This document shows, in pieces, positions 16,215-24,838 of a DNA stretch of 30,341 nt. The stretch spans positions 1 to 30,341 of the forward strand of contig NZ_JAODBU010000015.1 of assembly GCF_025336545.1 (NCBI RefSeq), in the 5' to 3' direction. The position numbers were made by a program, and so were the translations under genes. The first letter of the stretch is position 1, and every line of letters starts with the position of its first letter. Source of the stretch: Eubacterium_U album (GTDB taxonomy: Bacteria; Bacillota; Clostridia; Lachnospirales; Lachnospiraceae). The notes under the pieces were generated by a model. The model was not told where the DNA came from. It did not search any database and saw only the letters and a program-made list of their open reading frames with translations.

Positions 16215-17322
16215 GAACCCAAAATACATGAAAAGAGCAATTGAATTAGCAAAAAAAGGTATAGGTTATACAAATCCAAATCCTATTGTAGGATGTGTTG
16301 TGGTTAAGAATGACAAAATTATTGCGGAGGGTTATCACAAAAAAATAGGTGGATTTCACGCAGAACGAAATGCACTTACAAATTGCAAAGAAGATACAAC
16401 AGGAGCAGAACTTTATGTAACGCTTGAGCCGTGTTGTCATTATGGAAAAACACCACCATGTACGGAAATTATTATAGAAAAAAAGATAAAAAAAGTTTAT
16501 GTGGGAAGCATAGATCCAAATAAGCTTGTAGAAGGAAAGGGCGTGAAGATTTTAAAAGAACACGGAATTGAAGTTAAGTGTGGAATTTTAAAAGATGAAT
16601 GTGACAAGTTAAACGAAGTATTTTTTCACTATATTACAAACAAAACACCTTATGTTGTAATGAAATATGCTATGACTATGGATGGAAAAATTGCATGTGA
16701 AAATGGAGATTCAAAATGGGTTACAGGTAAAGACGCAAGAGAGACAGTTCAAAAAATGCGAAAGCAGTATATGGGAATAATGGTTGGAATTAATACAGTA
16801 CTAGAAGACAATCCGATGTTAAATTGCCGAATAGAGGAAAATGTCGACCCGATAAGAGTAATATGCGATTCAAATTTAAGAATACCATTTGAAAGTAATA
16901 TTGTTAATACGGCAAATAAAATACAAACAATAGTTGTTTGCACAAATGAGGCTGATACAGATAAACAAAAATATTTAGAAGAATGTGGGGTTGAAGTCGT
17001 AAGGCAGAAAAGGAAAGGAAGAGTTAATTTATCAGAACTTATGAAAACATTAGGTGAGAAAGGGATAGACAGTATATTGCTTGAAGGTGGTGGAACACTT
17101 AACGCGCAGGCATTAAAAGAAAATATTGTAAATAAAATCTGTTGTTTTATAGCACCTAAAATTGTAGGTGGAGCTGATGCTAAATCACCAATTGAAGGAA
17201 AAGGCGTAGAAAAAATGATGGAAGCTTACAACATAGAAAATATGGAAATTCAAAAATTAGGAAACGATATTATGTTAACCGGATATTTGAAAAGAGGTAG
17301 TCAATGTTTACAGGAATTATAG
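16213..17322 (+). CDS. ribD: Bifunctional riboflavin biosynthesis deaminase/reductase
   Basis: A 369-residue enzyme that deaminates the pyrimidine product of GTP cyclohydrolase II and then reduces its ribose chain. The N-terminal zinc deaminase has HAE (His49, Glu51) and PCC with Cys74 and Cys83. The C-terminal reductase starts near residue 145 (TMDGKIA, SKWVTGKDAR) and holds LLEGGGTLNAQAL. I start at TTG 16213: AAAGGAGG is 6 nt upstream, and the ligand numbering then equals that recalled for Bacillus RibG. The longer GTG start at 16180 would place translation through the terminator hairpin. It overlaps ribE by 19 nt. Regulation is through the FMN riboswitch. Confidence 0.95.
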   Translation: MNPKYMKRAIELAKKGIGYTNPNPIVGCVVVKNDKIIAEGYHKKIGGFHAERNALTNCKEDTTGAELYVTLEPCCHYGKTPPCTEIIIEKKIKKVYVGSIDPNKLVEGKGVKILKEHGIEVKCGILKDECDKLNEVFFHYITNKTPYVVMKYAMTMDGKIACENGDSKWVTGKDARETVQKMRKQYMGIMVGINTVLEDNPMLNCRIEENVDPIRVICDSNLRIPFESNIVNTANKIQTIVVCTNEADTDKQKYLEECGVEVVRQKRKGRVNLSELMKTLGEKGIDSILLEGGGTLNAQALKENIVNKICCFIAPKIVGGADAKSPIEGKGVEKMMEAYNIENMEIQKLGNDIMLTGYLKRGSQCLQEL

Positions 17323-17954
17323 AGGAAACCGGTCAGATAGAATACGTTAACAGCAATAGTGAGAAATATCAGATTGGAATTAAATGTGAAAAGGTTTTAG
17401 AAAAAACAGTAGTTGGAGACAGCATAGCAGTTAACGGCATTTGCCTTACAGTCACAAAAATGTGGAAAAATGGATTTGAAGCGGATGTGATGTCAGAAAC
17501 GTTAAAAAGAACCGGTTTAAATGGAAGCAAAAAAGGTACATGTGTAAATCTTGAAAGAGCTATGGCAGCAGATGGACGATTTGGAGGACACATCGTTAGT
17601 GGTCATATAGATGGAACCGGGATAATAGGAAGTATACGTGAAGATAAAAATGCAGTATGGTATGAAATTTTGGCAGATGATGAAATTATAAAATATGTGG
17701 TTGAAAAAGGGTCAATATCAATTGATGGAATAAGTCTTACAGTCGCTTATGTTGATAAAAAAGGATTTAAAGTATCCACAATACCACACACAAGGATAAG
17801 CACAAATTTAAAATACAGAAATGTTGGAGATATAGTAAATCTTGAGTGTGACATTATAGGAAAATATGTAGAAAAGCTATTGAATTTTTCTAATAAAAAT
17901 GAGCAAAAAAAATCAAAAATTACAGAAAACTATTTGATAGAAAATGGATTTTAA
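17304..17954 (+). CDS. ribE: Riboflavin synthase (alpha chain)
   Basis: A 216-residue protein that converts two 6,7-dimethyl-8-ribityllumazine molecules into riboflavin plus the pyrimidine precursor. It shows the internal duplication of this family: MFTGIIEETGQIE opens the first barrel with VNGICLTVT, and SGHIDGTG starts the second with IDGISLTVA. The tail after about residue 195 is a short, lysine-rich extension. It overlaps ribD and precedes ribBA by 18 nt. Confidence 0.96.
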   Translation: MFTGIIEETGQIEYVNSNSEKYQIGIKCEKVLEKTVVGDSIAVNGICLTVTKMWKNGFEADVMSETLKRTGLNGSKKGTCVNLERAMAADGRFGGHIVSGHIDGTGIIGSIREDKNAVWYEILADDEIIKYVVEKGSISIDGISLTVAYVDKKGFKVSTIPHTRISTNLKYRNVGDIVNLECDIIGKYVEKLLNFSNKNEQKKSKITENYLIENGF

Positions 17955-17972
17955 AGAAAGAAGGAATATAAA

Positions 17973-19175
17973 ATGAGTAAAATAATAGGAACAATAGAAG
18001 AAGCAATTAAGGATATAAAAGAAGGAAAAGTTATTTTAGTAATAGATGACCCTGATAGAGAAAATGAGGGGGATTTGGTATGTGCAGCAGAATTTGCAAC
18101 AACCGAAAATGTAAATTTTATGGCAAGTTATGCAAAAGGACTTATTTGCATGCCTATGGAAGAAGAACTTTGTGAAAAACTTGATTTGGAACAAATGGTA
18201 AAAGTAAATACTGATAATCATTGTACAGCGTTTACCGTTTCGATTGACCATGTATCAACCACAACAGGAATATCAGCGGTCGAAAGAGGAATTACGGCGA
18301 GAGCAATTGTAGATGATAATGCAAAACCTGAAGATTTTAGAAGACCGGGCCATATGTTTCCACTTAAAGCAAAAAAAGCAGGAGTATTAGAAAGAACAGG
18401 TCATACAGAAGCTACAGTTGATATTGTAAAATTAGCAGGACTTAAACCTTGTGGATTATGCTGTGAAATAATGAGAGAAGATGGAACAATGATGAGAACA
18501 ACAGAACTTCTTGAATTTGCACAGGAACATAATCTTACGGTAATTACAATTGCTGATTTGGTTAAATACAGAATGGAAAGAGACAGTTCAGTAAAAAGAG
18601 AAGCAGTTGCAAAGATGCCAACGAAATATGGGAACTTTAATATCGTGGGTTATCAAAATAAAACAACAGGGGAACATCATGTTGCATTAACTATGGGAGA
18701 TGTAGGAAATGGAGAGCCTGTTCTTTGCAGAGTACATTCGGAATGTCTTACAGGAGATGTATTTGGTTCTAAAAGATGCGATTGTGGACAACAGCTTGAG
18801 AAAGCAATGGAGATGGTTGCAAAAGAGGGAAGAGGAATAATACTTTACTTAAGACAGGAAGGAAGAGGAATAGGATTAATAAATAAACTTAAGGCATATG
18901 AGCTTCAGGAACAGGGACTAGATACAGTAGATGCAAATCTAAAACTAGGATTTCCGGCAGATATGAGAAGCTATGGAATGGGAGCACAGATTTTGGCAGA
19001 CCTTGGAGCAAAAAAATTAAGAATTATGACAAATAATCCGGCAAAAATTACAGGCTTGTCAGGATATGGAATCGAAATAGTAGAGAGAGTTCCAATACAG
19101 ATAGAGCCACAAAAATATGATGAATATTATTTGAGAACAAAGCAGTTAAGAATGGCACATATGACAACTTACTAA
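17973..19175 (+). CDS. ribBA: Bifunctional 3,4-dihydroxy-2-butanone 4-phosphate synthase / GTP cyclohydrolase II
   Basis: A 400-residue fusion that makes both starting compounds of riboflavin synthesis. The N-terminal RibB domain (1-200) contains DDPDRENEGDLV and RPGHMFPLKA plus GHTEATVDI. The C-terminal RibA domain contains RVHSECLTGDVFGSKRCDCG with the zinc cysteines, LRQEGRGIGL and the substrate block RSYGMGAQIL. Length and domain order match Firmicute RibBA. AAGGAA precedes the start. Confidence 0.97.
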   Translation: MSKIIGTIEEAIKDIKEGKVILVIDDPDRENEGDLVCAAEFATTENVNFMASYAKGLICMPMEEELCEKLDLEQMVKVNTDNHCTAFTVSIDHVSTTTGISAVERGITARAIVDDNAKPEDFRRPGHMFPLKAKKAGVLERTGHTEATVDIVKLAGLKPCGLCCEIMREDGTMMRTTELLEFAQEHNLTVITIADLVKYRMERDSSVKREAVAKMPTKYGNFNIVGYQNKTTGEHHVALTMGDVGNGEPVLCRVHSECLTGDVFGSKRCDCGQQLEKAMEMVAKEGRGIILYLRQEGRGIGLINKLKAYELQEQGLDTVDANLKLGFPADMRSYGMGAQILADLGAKKLRIMTNNPAKITGLSGYGIEIVERVPIQIEPQKYDEYYLRTKQLRMAHMTTY

Positions 19176-19181
19176 GATTAT

Positions 19182-19370
19182 TTGCTGAACCCGATTTCTT
19201 AAATTTAACGAAATAACGCTCGCGCTGCTTGTCGCTCGTAGCGGTTCTAAAGTTTTAGCACACAGCCTGACTTTGTAACTTACAGTTTCAAGTCAGGCTA
19301 TGCACCAAAGCTTTGAACCGACGGCGACAAATGCTATTTCTTTTAAATTTAAGAAATCTGGTATAAGCAA
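19182..19370 (+). repeat. MITE-like long palindromic element between ribBA and ribH
   Basis: GATTTCTTAAATTTAA (19193-19208) is a perfect 16-bp inverted repeat of 19343-19358. Outside, TTGCT (19182-19186) pairs with AGCAA (19366-19370). Inside, paired blocks continue: GAAATA/TATTTC, TTGTCGC/GCGACAA (19229-19235 with 19324-19330), CGGTTC/GAACCG, and AGCCTGACTT/AAGTCAGGCT (19264-19273 with 19290-19299) around a loop of about 16 nt. The centre is richer in GC than its surroundings. It encodes no protein. A non-autonomous mobile element or a structured RNA cassette are the best explanations. Confidence 0.85.
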
Positions 19371-19463
19371 TTTAGTGTTAAGTGTAATAATGTCAGAACT
19401 TATAATTTAAACCATACTTTAAAAAACTGACATCAAAATATATTATACAAGAGGAGATTTAAA

Positions 19464-19925
19464 ATGAGAACTTTAGAAGGAAAATTAGTAGCAGAAGGAT
19501 TAAAAATTGGTATTGTAGCAGCAAGATTTAATGAGTTTATTGTAAATAAACTTGTAAGCGGTGCAGAAGATGCATGCGTGCGACATGGAGTTAAAGATGA
19601 TGATATTACATTAGCATGGGTTCCGGGCGCTTTTGAAATACCTGTAATAGCAAAGAAAATGGCTCAGTCAGGAAAATATGATGCAATTTTATGCTTAGGA
19701 GCAGTAATTAAAGGCTCAACAGATCATTATGATTATGTATGCGCAGAGGTAAGTAAAGGAATTGCAATGGTTGGAATGGAAACCGGAGTACCTACAATGT
19801 TTGGTGTATTAACAACAGACAATATTGAACAGGCAATAGAAAGGGCAGGAACAAAAGCAGGAAATAAAGGATTTGATGTTGCATGCTCAGCAATTGAAAT
19901 GGCAAATTTAAATCGCATGCTGTAA
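19464..19925 (+). CDS. ribH: 6,7-dimethyl-8-ribityllumazine synthase
   Basis: A 153-residue protein of the standard length that condenses the ribityl pyrimidine with dihydroxybutanone phosphate; family members form 60-subunit capsids. Signatures are VAARFNEFIV, WVPGAFEIPV, LGAVIKGSTDHYDYV with the catalytic His, and VPTMFGVLTTDN. A strong GAGGAG lies before ATG. It is separated from ribBA by 288 nt, most of it the palindrome, so it may be expressed at a different level from the rest of the operon. Confidence 0.97.
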   Translation: MRTLEGKLVAEGLKIGIVAARFNEFIVNKLVSGAEDACVRHGVKDDDITLAWVPGAFEIPVIAKKMAQSGKYDAILCLGAVIKGSTDHYDYVCAEVSKGIAMVGMETGVPTMFGVLTTDNIEQAIERAGTKAGNKGFDVACSAIEMANLNRML

Positions 19926-19994
19926 ATTATGTAATTATTATGGTAGGCTTGCGTAAAATATAATAATTCATTTAATAATAAAAGGAAAAATTAA

Positions 19995-20639
19995 GTGCTA
20001 AATTATATTTGGGCAGGAATGATTATATTGTCAGTGCTTTATGGAATGGCAACAGGCAGGATGGAACAGGTAGGAAATGGAGCAATAGAATCCACAAAAG
20101 AGGCTGTGAGTATGTGCATTACAATGCTTGGAATTATGAGCATGTGGATGGGATTTATGAACGTGGCTTCTAAAAGTGGAATGATAAAAAAACTGGAAAA
20201 AATACTTGAACCGATTATTATGTGGCTGTTTCCGGGTCTGCCTCATAACCATAATGCAAGAGAACCGATAGTAACTAATATAATTGCAAATATATTAGGC
20301 TTGGGATGGGCGGCAACACCGGCAGGACTAAAAGCAATGGAGGCATTGGCAGAAAATCCATTAGAACAGAGTGGATACGTATTAAGTGAAAATAAATCAG
20401 AGATAAAGAGGCAAAGAAAAAGAAAGTGTACATTTCCAAAGCATATTGCAACTGATGAAATGTGCACTTTTTTAGTATTAAATATTTCTTCACTTCAAAT
20501 TATTCCTGTAAACATTATTGCGTATAGAAGTCAATATGGTGCAGTAAATCCGTCAGCAGTTGTGCTTCCGGCAATTATTGCAACAAGTTTCAGCACAGGA
20601 GCAGGGATATTGTGGTGTAAAATAATGAGTAGAGAGTAA
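19995..20639 (+). CDS. spmA: Spore maturation protein A (nucleoside-recognition/Gate domain)
   Basis: A 214-residue membrane protein of the SpmA group, needed for proper spore core dehydration in Bacillus. It has an N-terminal transmembrane segment, the Gate block GIMSMWMGFMNVASKSGMI, the conserved NIIANILGLGWAATPAGL, and C-terminal membrane segments after a charged cytoplasmic insert (about residues 130-150). The start is GTG with AAAGGA upstream. Its usual partner spmB is about 8 kb away at 28607 rather than adjacent. Confidence 0.88.
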   Translation: MLNYIWAGMIILSVLYGMATGRMEQVGNGAIESTKEAVSMCITMLGIMSMWMGFMNVASKSGMIKKLEKILEPIIMWLFPGLPHNHNAREPIVTNIIANILGLGWAATPAGLKAMEALAENPLEQSGYVLSENKSEIKRQRKRKCTFPKHIATDEMCTFLVLNISSLQIIPVNIIAYRSQYGAVNPSAVVLPAIIATSFSTGAGILWCKIMSRE

Positions 20640-20683
20640 TGTCAATCGTTTGACATAACTAATTGATTATTATAAAATTAGTT
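20639..20683 (+). promoter_or_regulatory. Promoter of the ECF/DUF4430 operon with two overlapping palindromes
   Basis: TTGACA (20650-20655), a 17-nt spacer and TAAAAT (20673-20678) form a strong sigma-A promoter. ATGTCAA-tcgt-TTGACAT (20639-20656) covers the -35 box, and AACTAATT/AATTAGTT (20657-20664 and 20676-20683) covers the -10 region and start. These look like operator sites for a dimeric regulator. No riboswitch fits in the short leader. Confidence 0.65.
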
Positions 20684-20710
20684 GATTAATTATACATGGA
20701 GGAAATGACA

Positions 20711-21916
20711 ATGAGAAATACAGTAAAAAAAGCAATGGCGATAGCAATTGCAGTCTCAATGACAACAAGTATTGCAACAGTAGGTTATAACAAGATTCAG
20801 GCACAGGAAACAAATAAAACAGTAACTTTTTCAGTAGAAAAGTTTACAATTGGACAGGGTTATGTAGTTGAGCCTGTAAGCGTTGAAGTTAGTGACGATA
20901 TGACAATATCTGATGTATTTGAGAAAGTAATGAATGAAAAAGAAATTAAATATACAGGTTCAAAAGACTATGGATATTTATATTTGCAAAGCATAGAGAA
21001 TGCTGATACAGGAATTATTGACATACCGGAAGAAATAGCAAAAATGCCTTCTTATGAAAGTTCATATGAGTATGAAGGAGAAACTTATACAACATCATAT
21101 TCAGCTCCGTCAAATGAAAAAAATGATGGTAATACACAGCCAAACAATGGTTTAGGAGAATATTCATATAATAGTATGGCTGGATGGATGATTTCTGTAA
21201 ACGGAGATAATGATAATGGAAATCTTACACCGGCAGATATTGTAAAAGATGGTGATGTAATCAGATATCAGTTTTCAGTATATGGATGGGGAGCAGATGT
21301 TGGATTAAGCAATTATGCAGGAATGGAACCATTAAAGGTTGCCGATAAAACAACTCTGACAAAAGAATTAGCAAAAATTAATAAAAATAAAGCAGTATGG
21401 ATGAATAATGAAAATGTTAAAACTGCGTATGAAAATGCAATTAAAGTTGCAACAAAATTGATGGCAACTCAGGATGAAGTTGATGAGGTGGTTGCAGAAT
21501 TGAAGAAAGCTGAAAACGAAACAACTACAGTGCAGGATGCGACAACAGTGCAACCTACAACAACAATTCAGCCTACAACAGCAGTGCAACCTACAACAAC
21601 AATTCAGCCTATAACAACAGAAATACAGACATTAGGAAAAGCAACTGTAAACTCAGTAAAGAAAGTAAAAGCAGGAAAAGCAAAAATTTCAATTAAGAAA
21701 ATTGCAGGTGCAGAAGGATATCAGTACAAATACTCTTCAACAAAGAATTTCAAAAAAGGAACAGTAATTGTAAAGACTACTAAAAAGAATGTTTTAATAA
21801 CAAAGAAATTTAAGAAAAATCAGAAATGCTACGTTAAAGTAAGAGCTTACAAAACAGTAAATAAAGTAAGGGTTTATGGAAAATGGAGCAAAGTTAAATC
21901 AGTAAAAATTAAGTAA
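20711..21916 (+). CDS. Secreted DUF4430 (transcobalamin C-terminal-like) surface protein
   Basis: A 401-residue exported protein. A signal peptide spans about residues 1-32. Residues 55-205 form a DUF4430 domain with the family hallmarks MAGWMISVNGD and DGDVIRYQFSVYGWGAD. Next comes a helical segment resembling a FIVAR module (about 210-270), a Thr/Gln/Pro linker made from repeats, and a lysine-rich Fn3-like C-terminal module (about 310-401). No LPXTG is seen; binding to the wall probably uses the basic module. ATG 20711 is chosen over 20696 because GGAGG (20698-20702) is 8 nt upstream of it. It opens the operon with the toroid protein, a DUF4430 lipoprotein and the ECF transporter, so ligand capture for that transporter is likely. 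Confidence 0.82.
   Translation: MRNTVKKAMAIAIAVSMTTSIATVGYNKIQAQETNKTVTFSVEKFTIGQGYVVEPVSVEVSDDMTISDVFEKVMNEKEIKYTGSKDYGYLYLQSIENADTGIIDIPEEIAKMPSYESSYEYEGETYTTSYSAPSNEKNDGNTQPNNGLGEYSYNSMAGWMISVNGDNDNGNLTPADIVKDGDVIRYQFSVYGWGADVGLSNYAGMEPLKVADKTTLTKELAKINKNKAVWMNNENVKTAYENAIKVATKLMATQDEVDEVVAELKKAENETTTVQDATTVQPTTTIQPTTAVQPTTTIQPITTEIQTLGKATVNSVKKVKAGKAKISIKKIAGAEGYQYKYSSTKNFKKGTVIVKTTKKNVLITKKFKKNQKCYVKVRAYKTVNKVRVYGKWSKVKSVKIK
21548..21619 (+). repeat. Tandem 36-bp repeat in the linker of the DUF4430 protein
   Basis: Two near-identical 36-bp copies (21548-21583 and 21584-21619), each made of two similar 18-bp halves, encode the TTxxQP linker. Copy number is likely to vary between strains. 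Confidence 0.8.
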
Positions 21917-21946
21917 TAAATATTTATATTAAACAAGAGGAAACAC

Positions 21947-23455
21947 ATGAAAAAATTATTAGCAACAATTGCAATATTCTTTATGTGTGTCTCAACTTCA
22001 GTTATGGGAAGTCAGACACCGTCAAAGGATGATATAGAAAACACAATAAATAAAATTTCATATTATCAGATGAATACGGTAAAGAATCCGACGTATGGAA
22101 GCGTAGGCGGAGAATGGACGGTGTTTGGACTTGCCAGATGTGGAAATATTAAAGATGAATATATAGAAAAATATGTAAGCAATGTATCAAAAACAGTTGC
22201 AGATAACAAAGGAATTTTATCAACAAGAAAATATACCGAATATGCAAGAACAATTATTGCATTAACTGCTATTCAAAAAAATCCTCAGAATTTTTCGGGA
22301 TACAATTTATTACAGCCTCTTGCAACATTTGAAAATATAATGATACAAGGTGTAAATGGAGCTGCTTACACACTTATGGCTTTTGATTGTGGCAATTATG
22401 AAATTCCGGACGCAACGACAGGAAAACAGACAACAAGAAATAAGTTAATTGATTTCTTAGTAAAACAACAACTGAACAATGGCGGATGGAATTATATGGG
22501 GACAGAAGCAGATGTTGATGTGACTGCCATGGTTATTCAGGCACTTGCTCCATACTATAATGAAAAACAAAATGTAAAAGAAAGCATTGATAAAGGACTT
22601 GCAATTCTTAGCACTTTACAGAAATCTGATGGGGCATATGGAAATACAAGTGACTCAAACTGTGAAAGTACAGCACAGGTTTTAACTGCATTATCTGAAA
22701 TGAGAATAAAAATTGATGATAGCAGATTTGTGAAAAACGGCAAAACCGTATATGACGGTTTAATGACATTTTATAAAGATAATGGTGCTTTTTGCCATAC
22801 GAAGGGAAAAGGCGCAAATCAAATGTCTACAGACCAGGCAATGTATGCAATAACAGCTTATTACAGAAGTATATCAGGAATGAACAGACTCTATGATATG
22901 AGTGATGGAATTATTAAAATAGAAAATACAAAGGTAGAAACAACTAAGGCAGATAATAAAGAAGAAACAAAAAGTAGTGCGTCTGATAAAAATAAGAATG
23001 ATGCAAATAACAACGATAAAAACAATTCCACAAGTAAAAACACAAAAAGGAATGCATCATCAAATTCAAAAAATAATAGTAAATCAAATGGAAATACGTT
23101 AAATAATAGCGATGATAACGACAATAGAGAAAATAATGATTCTAAGAATAGAAAAGATAATAATGTAGAAACGGAAGAAAATACTAATACTACAGATAAC
23201 TTAGAAAATGCTACAGATGTTTTAGAAAAAAATGATGAAGAAAATAAGATAGCTACAGACAATAATATAGAAGAAACAGAAAATAAAAATTCAGTTAATA
23301 ATAAAGAAAATGTTACTAAAGAAACAAAACACAAAAATAGAAGACCTTATATTATACTGATTTTTGGAATATGTTGTGGTATAGCCGGAAAATTTGGATA
23401 TGATATTTATAAATATAAGAAGAAAAGAGTGACAAATAAAGATGAACAAAACTAA
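21947..23455 (+). CDS. Surface alpha/alpha-toroid (prenyltransferase/terpene-cyclase-like) protein with C-terminal membrane anchor
   Basis: A 502-residue protein with a signal peptide (about 1-22). Residues 30-325 form a helical toroid with prenyltransferase/squalene-oxidase repeats; the clearest are NNGGWNYMGTEADVDVTAM and SDGAYGNTSDSNCESTAQ. A low-complexity Asn/Lys/Asp/Glu/Ser tail of about 140 residues follows, then one transmembrane helix (468-488) and a KKKR stop-transfer end, so the toroid is tethered across the wall. There is no DxDD or CaaX-enzyme context. The same fold forms the ligand cavity of vertebrate transcobalamin. In this operon a binding role is more plausible than catalysis; ligand unknown. 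It overlaps the next gene by 14 nt. Confidence 0.8.
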   Translation: MKKLLATIAIFFMCVSTSVMGSQTPSKDDIENTINKISYYQMNTVKNPTYGSVGGEWTVFGLARCGNIKDEYIEKYVSNVSKTVADNKGILSTRKYTEYARTIIALTAIQKNPQNFSGYNLLQPLATFENIMIQGVNGAAYTLMAFDCGNYEIPDATTGKQTTRNKLIDFLVKQQLNNGGWNYMGTEADVDVTAMVIQALAPYYNEKQNVKESIDKGLAILSTLQKSDGAYGNTSDSNCESTAQVLTALSEMRIKIDDSRFVKNGKTVYDGLMTFYKDNGAFCHTKGKGANQMSTDQAMYAITAYYRSISGMNRLYDMSDGIIKIENTKVETTKADNKEETKSSASDKNKNDANNNDKNNSTSKNTKRNASSNSKNNSKSNGNTLNNSDDNDNRENNDSKNRKDNNVETEENTNTTDNLENATDVLEKNDEENKIATDNNIEETENKNSVNNKENVTKETKHKNRRPYIILIFGICCGIAGKFGYDIYKYKKKRVTNKDEQN

Positions 23456-23945
23456 TTTGAGAAAATTAAGCATATGTATAATTACAATACTTATGACATT
23501 TTCCTTGTGGGGCTGTGGAAATAGTAAAAGTGTAAAATCTGAAAAGGCAACACAAAAATGTACTTTGTATGTGACTTGTATAAATGCAATAAATAGTGAC
23601 AAATTACAGGATAATATACGAAAAGTACAACCAAAAGATGGCGTGATATATGAGACAAAGGAAGTTAAATTTACAGAAGGGGAATCCTGCTTTGATATTT
23701 TAGAGAGAGAATTAAAAAATGCAGGGATATTGATAGAAAGTAGCATAACTCCGGCAACAAAAAGTGTATATATAGAAGGGATTAACAATTTATACGAATT
23801 TGACTGTGGAAAACAGTCAGGTTGGATGTATACTGTAAATGGAGATGTACCAAATGTAAGTTGCAGTGAGTACAAGATTAAAGAAAATGATGAAATAAAA
23901 TTTCAATATACATGTAATTTAGGAGAGGATATAGAAAAGAAATGA
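23442..23945 (+). CDS. DUF4430 lipoprotein
   Basis: A 167-residue lipoprotein: a basic N-terminus, hydrophobic core and lipobox LWGC with the lipidated Cys at residue 25. The rest is one DUF4430 domain with SGWMYTVNGD and the closing pattern KENDEIKFQYTCNLGED. It is the second DUF4430 protein of the operon and would sit on the outer face of the membrane beside the ECF transporter, in position to hand ligand to the S component. It overlaps the toroid gene by 14 nt and the EcfT gene by 4 nt, indicating coupled translation. Confidence 0.85.
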   Translation: MNKTNLRKLSICIITILMTFSLWGCGNSKSVKSEKATQKCTLYVTCINAINSDKLQDNIRKVQPKDGVIYETKEVKFTEGESCFDILERELKNAGILIESSITPATKSVYIEGINNLYEFDCGKQSGWMYTVNGDVPNVSCSEYKIKENDEIKFQYTCNLGEDIEKK

Positions 23946-24838
23946 GAGAAGAATTCGGAAGATTTCACCCGGTAGTAAATATATTATTTTACGCATTTAT
24001 ATTGGGAATTACTATGTTTGTGAATCATCCGATTATGCTATTCATTTCTTTTTTATTTGCCACGGTTTATTTTGTAATTGTATACAAAAACAAAAAAATA
24101 AAAAAGTTAACAGGGTTATTAGGCTTGTTTATTTTTGCAGGGCTGATAAACCCTCTTTTTTCTCATAGAGGAATGACGGTGCTATTCTTTTTGCCAACAG
24201 GAAATGCAGTCACTTTGGAATCTATTATATATGGAATGTTTGCAGCAGGAATTTTAGTTACGGTAATGATTTGGATTTTTACATTTCAAAAAATAGTAAC
24301 GGAAGATAAAATTATGGCTGTATTTGGGAAGATAGTACCTACGCTTGCTTTAATTTTTTCAATGGTATTAAAATTTGTACCGGCATTTGTGGCTCATGCA
24401 AAAGAAACTTCGGATGTAAATAGAGTTATGGCAGTTGCAAATGGAAGTGATATTAACAAAATGAATTTTATTCGAAAAGTAAAAATGCAGGTGAAAAATT
24501 TCTCAATTACAGCAACATGGGCATTGGAAAATTCAGTGGATACGGCTGATTCGATGGCATCAAGAGGCTACGGAGTAAAGAGAAGGACAAATTTTAATAA
24601 TTATAAATTAACATTAAGGGACATAATCGCCTTGATATGGATTATATTTTTGGGCGGAATTGTAGTTTTAGGGTGTATATTTGGATGTGTCAAAACACAC
24701 TACTATCCGATGCTTTATATAGAAGAAAATAAGTATGCAACGTTGGTTTACATAACATATTCAGCACTTTGCGCAACACCAATTTTAATAAATATTATGG
24801 AGGAGATAAGATGGCTCAGATTGAAATCAAAAATTTAA
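23942..24838 (+). CDS. ECF transporter transmembrane (T) component
   Basis: A 298-residue membrane protein of the CbiQ/EcfT family that couples ATPase movement to toppling of the S component. It has five to six hydrophobic segments and, in the C-terminal part, the coupling helices with the signature ADSMASRGYGVKRR (AxxxRG), preceded by a helix with DVNRVMAVANG. The start overlaps the lipoprotein stop (ATGA) and the end overlaps the ATPase start by 28 nt. Confidence 0.88.
   Translation: MREEFGRFHPVVNILFYAFILGITMFVNHPIMLFISFLFATVYFVIVYKNKKIKKLTGLLGLFIFAGLINPLFSHRGMTVLFFLPTGNAVTLESIIYGMFAAGILVTVMIWIFTFQKIVTEDKIMAVFGKIVPTLALIFSMVLKFVPAFVAHAKETSDVNRVMAVANGSDINKMNFIRKVKMQVKNFSITATWALENSVDTADSMASRGYGVKRRTNFNNYKLTLRDIIALIWIIFLGGIVVLGCIFGCVKTHYYPMLYIEENKYATLVYITYSALCATPILINIMEEIRWLRLKSKI

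Noticed and set aside
19933..19968. Terminator after ribH (AATTATTAT/ATAATAATT)
   Set aside because: The stem is entirely A-T and no T-run follows; too weak to call in such AT-rich DNA.
20640..20710. Cobalamin riboswitch before the DUF4430/ECF operon
   Set aside because: Only about 70 nt lie between spmA and the operon and none of the conserved B12-box sequence is present.
22891..23875. Long open frames on the minus strand (147 and 194 codons)
   Set aside because: They are antisense to the Asn/Lys/Asp-rich tail and the DUF4430 lipoprotein. The biased codons of the real genes remove stops from the opposite strand; no ribosome binding site or recognisable protein supports them.
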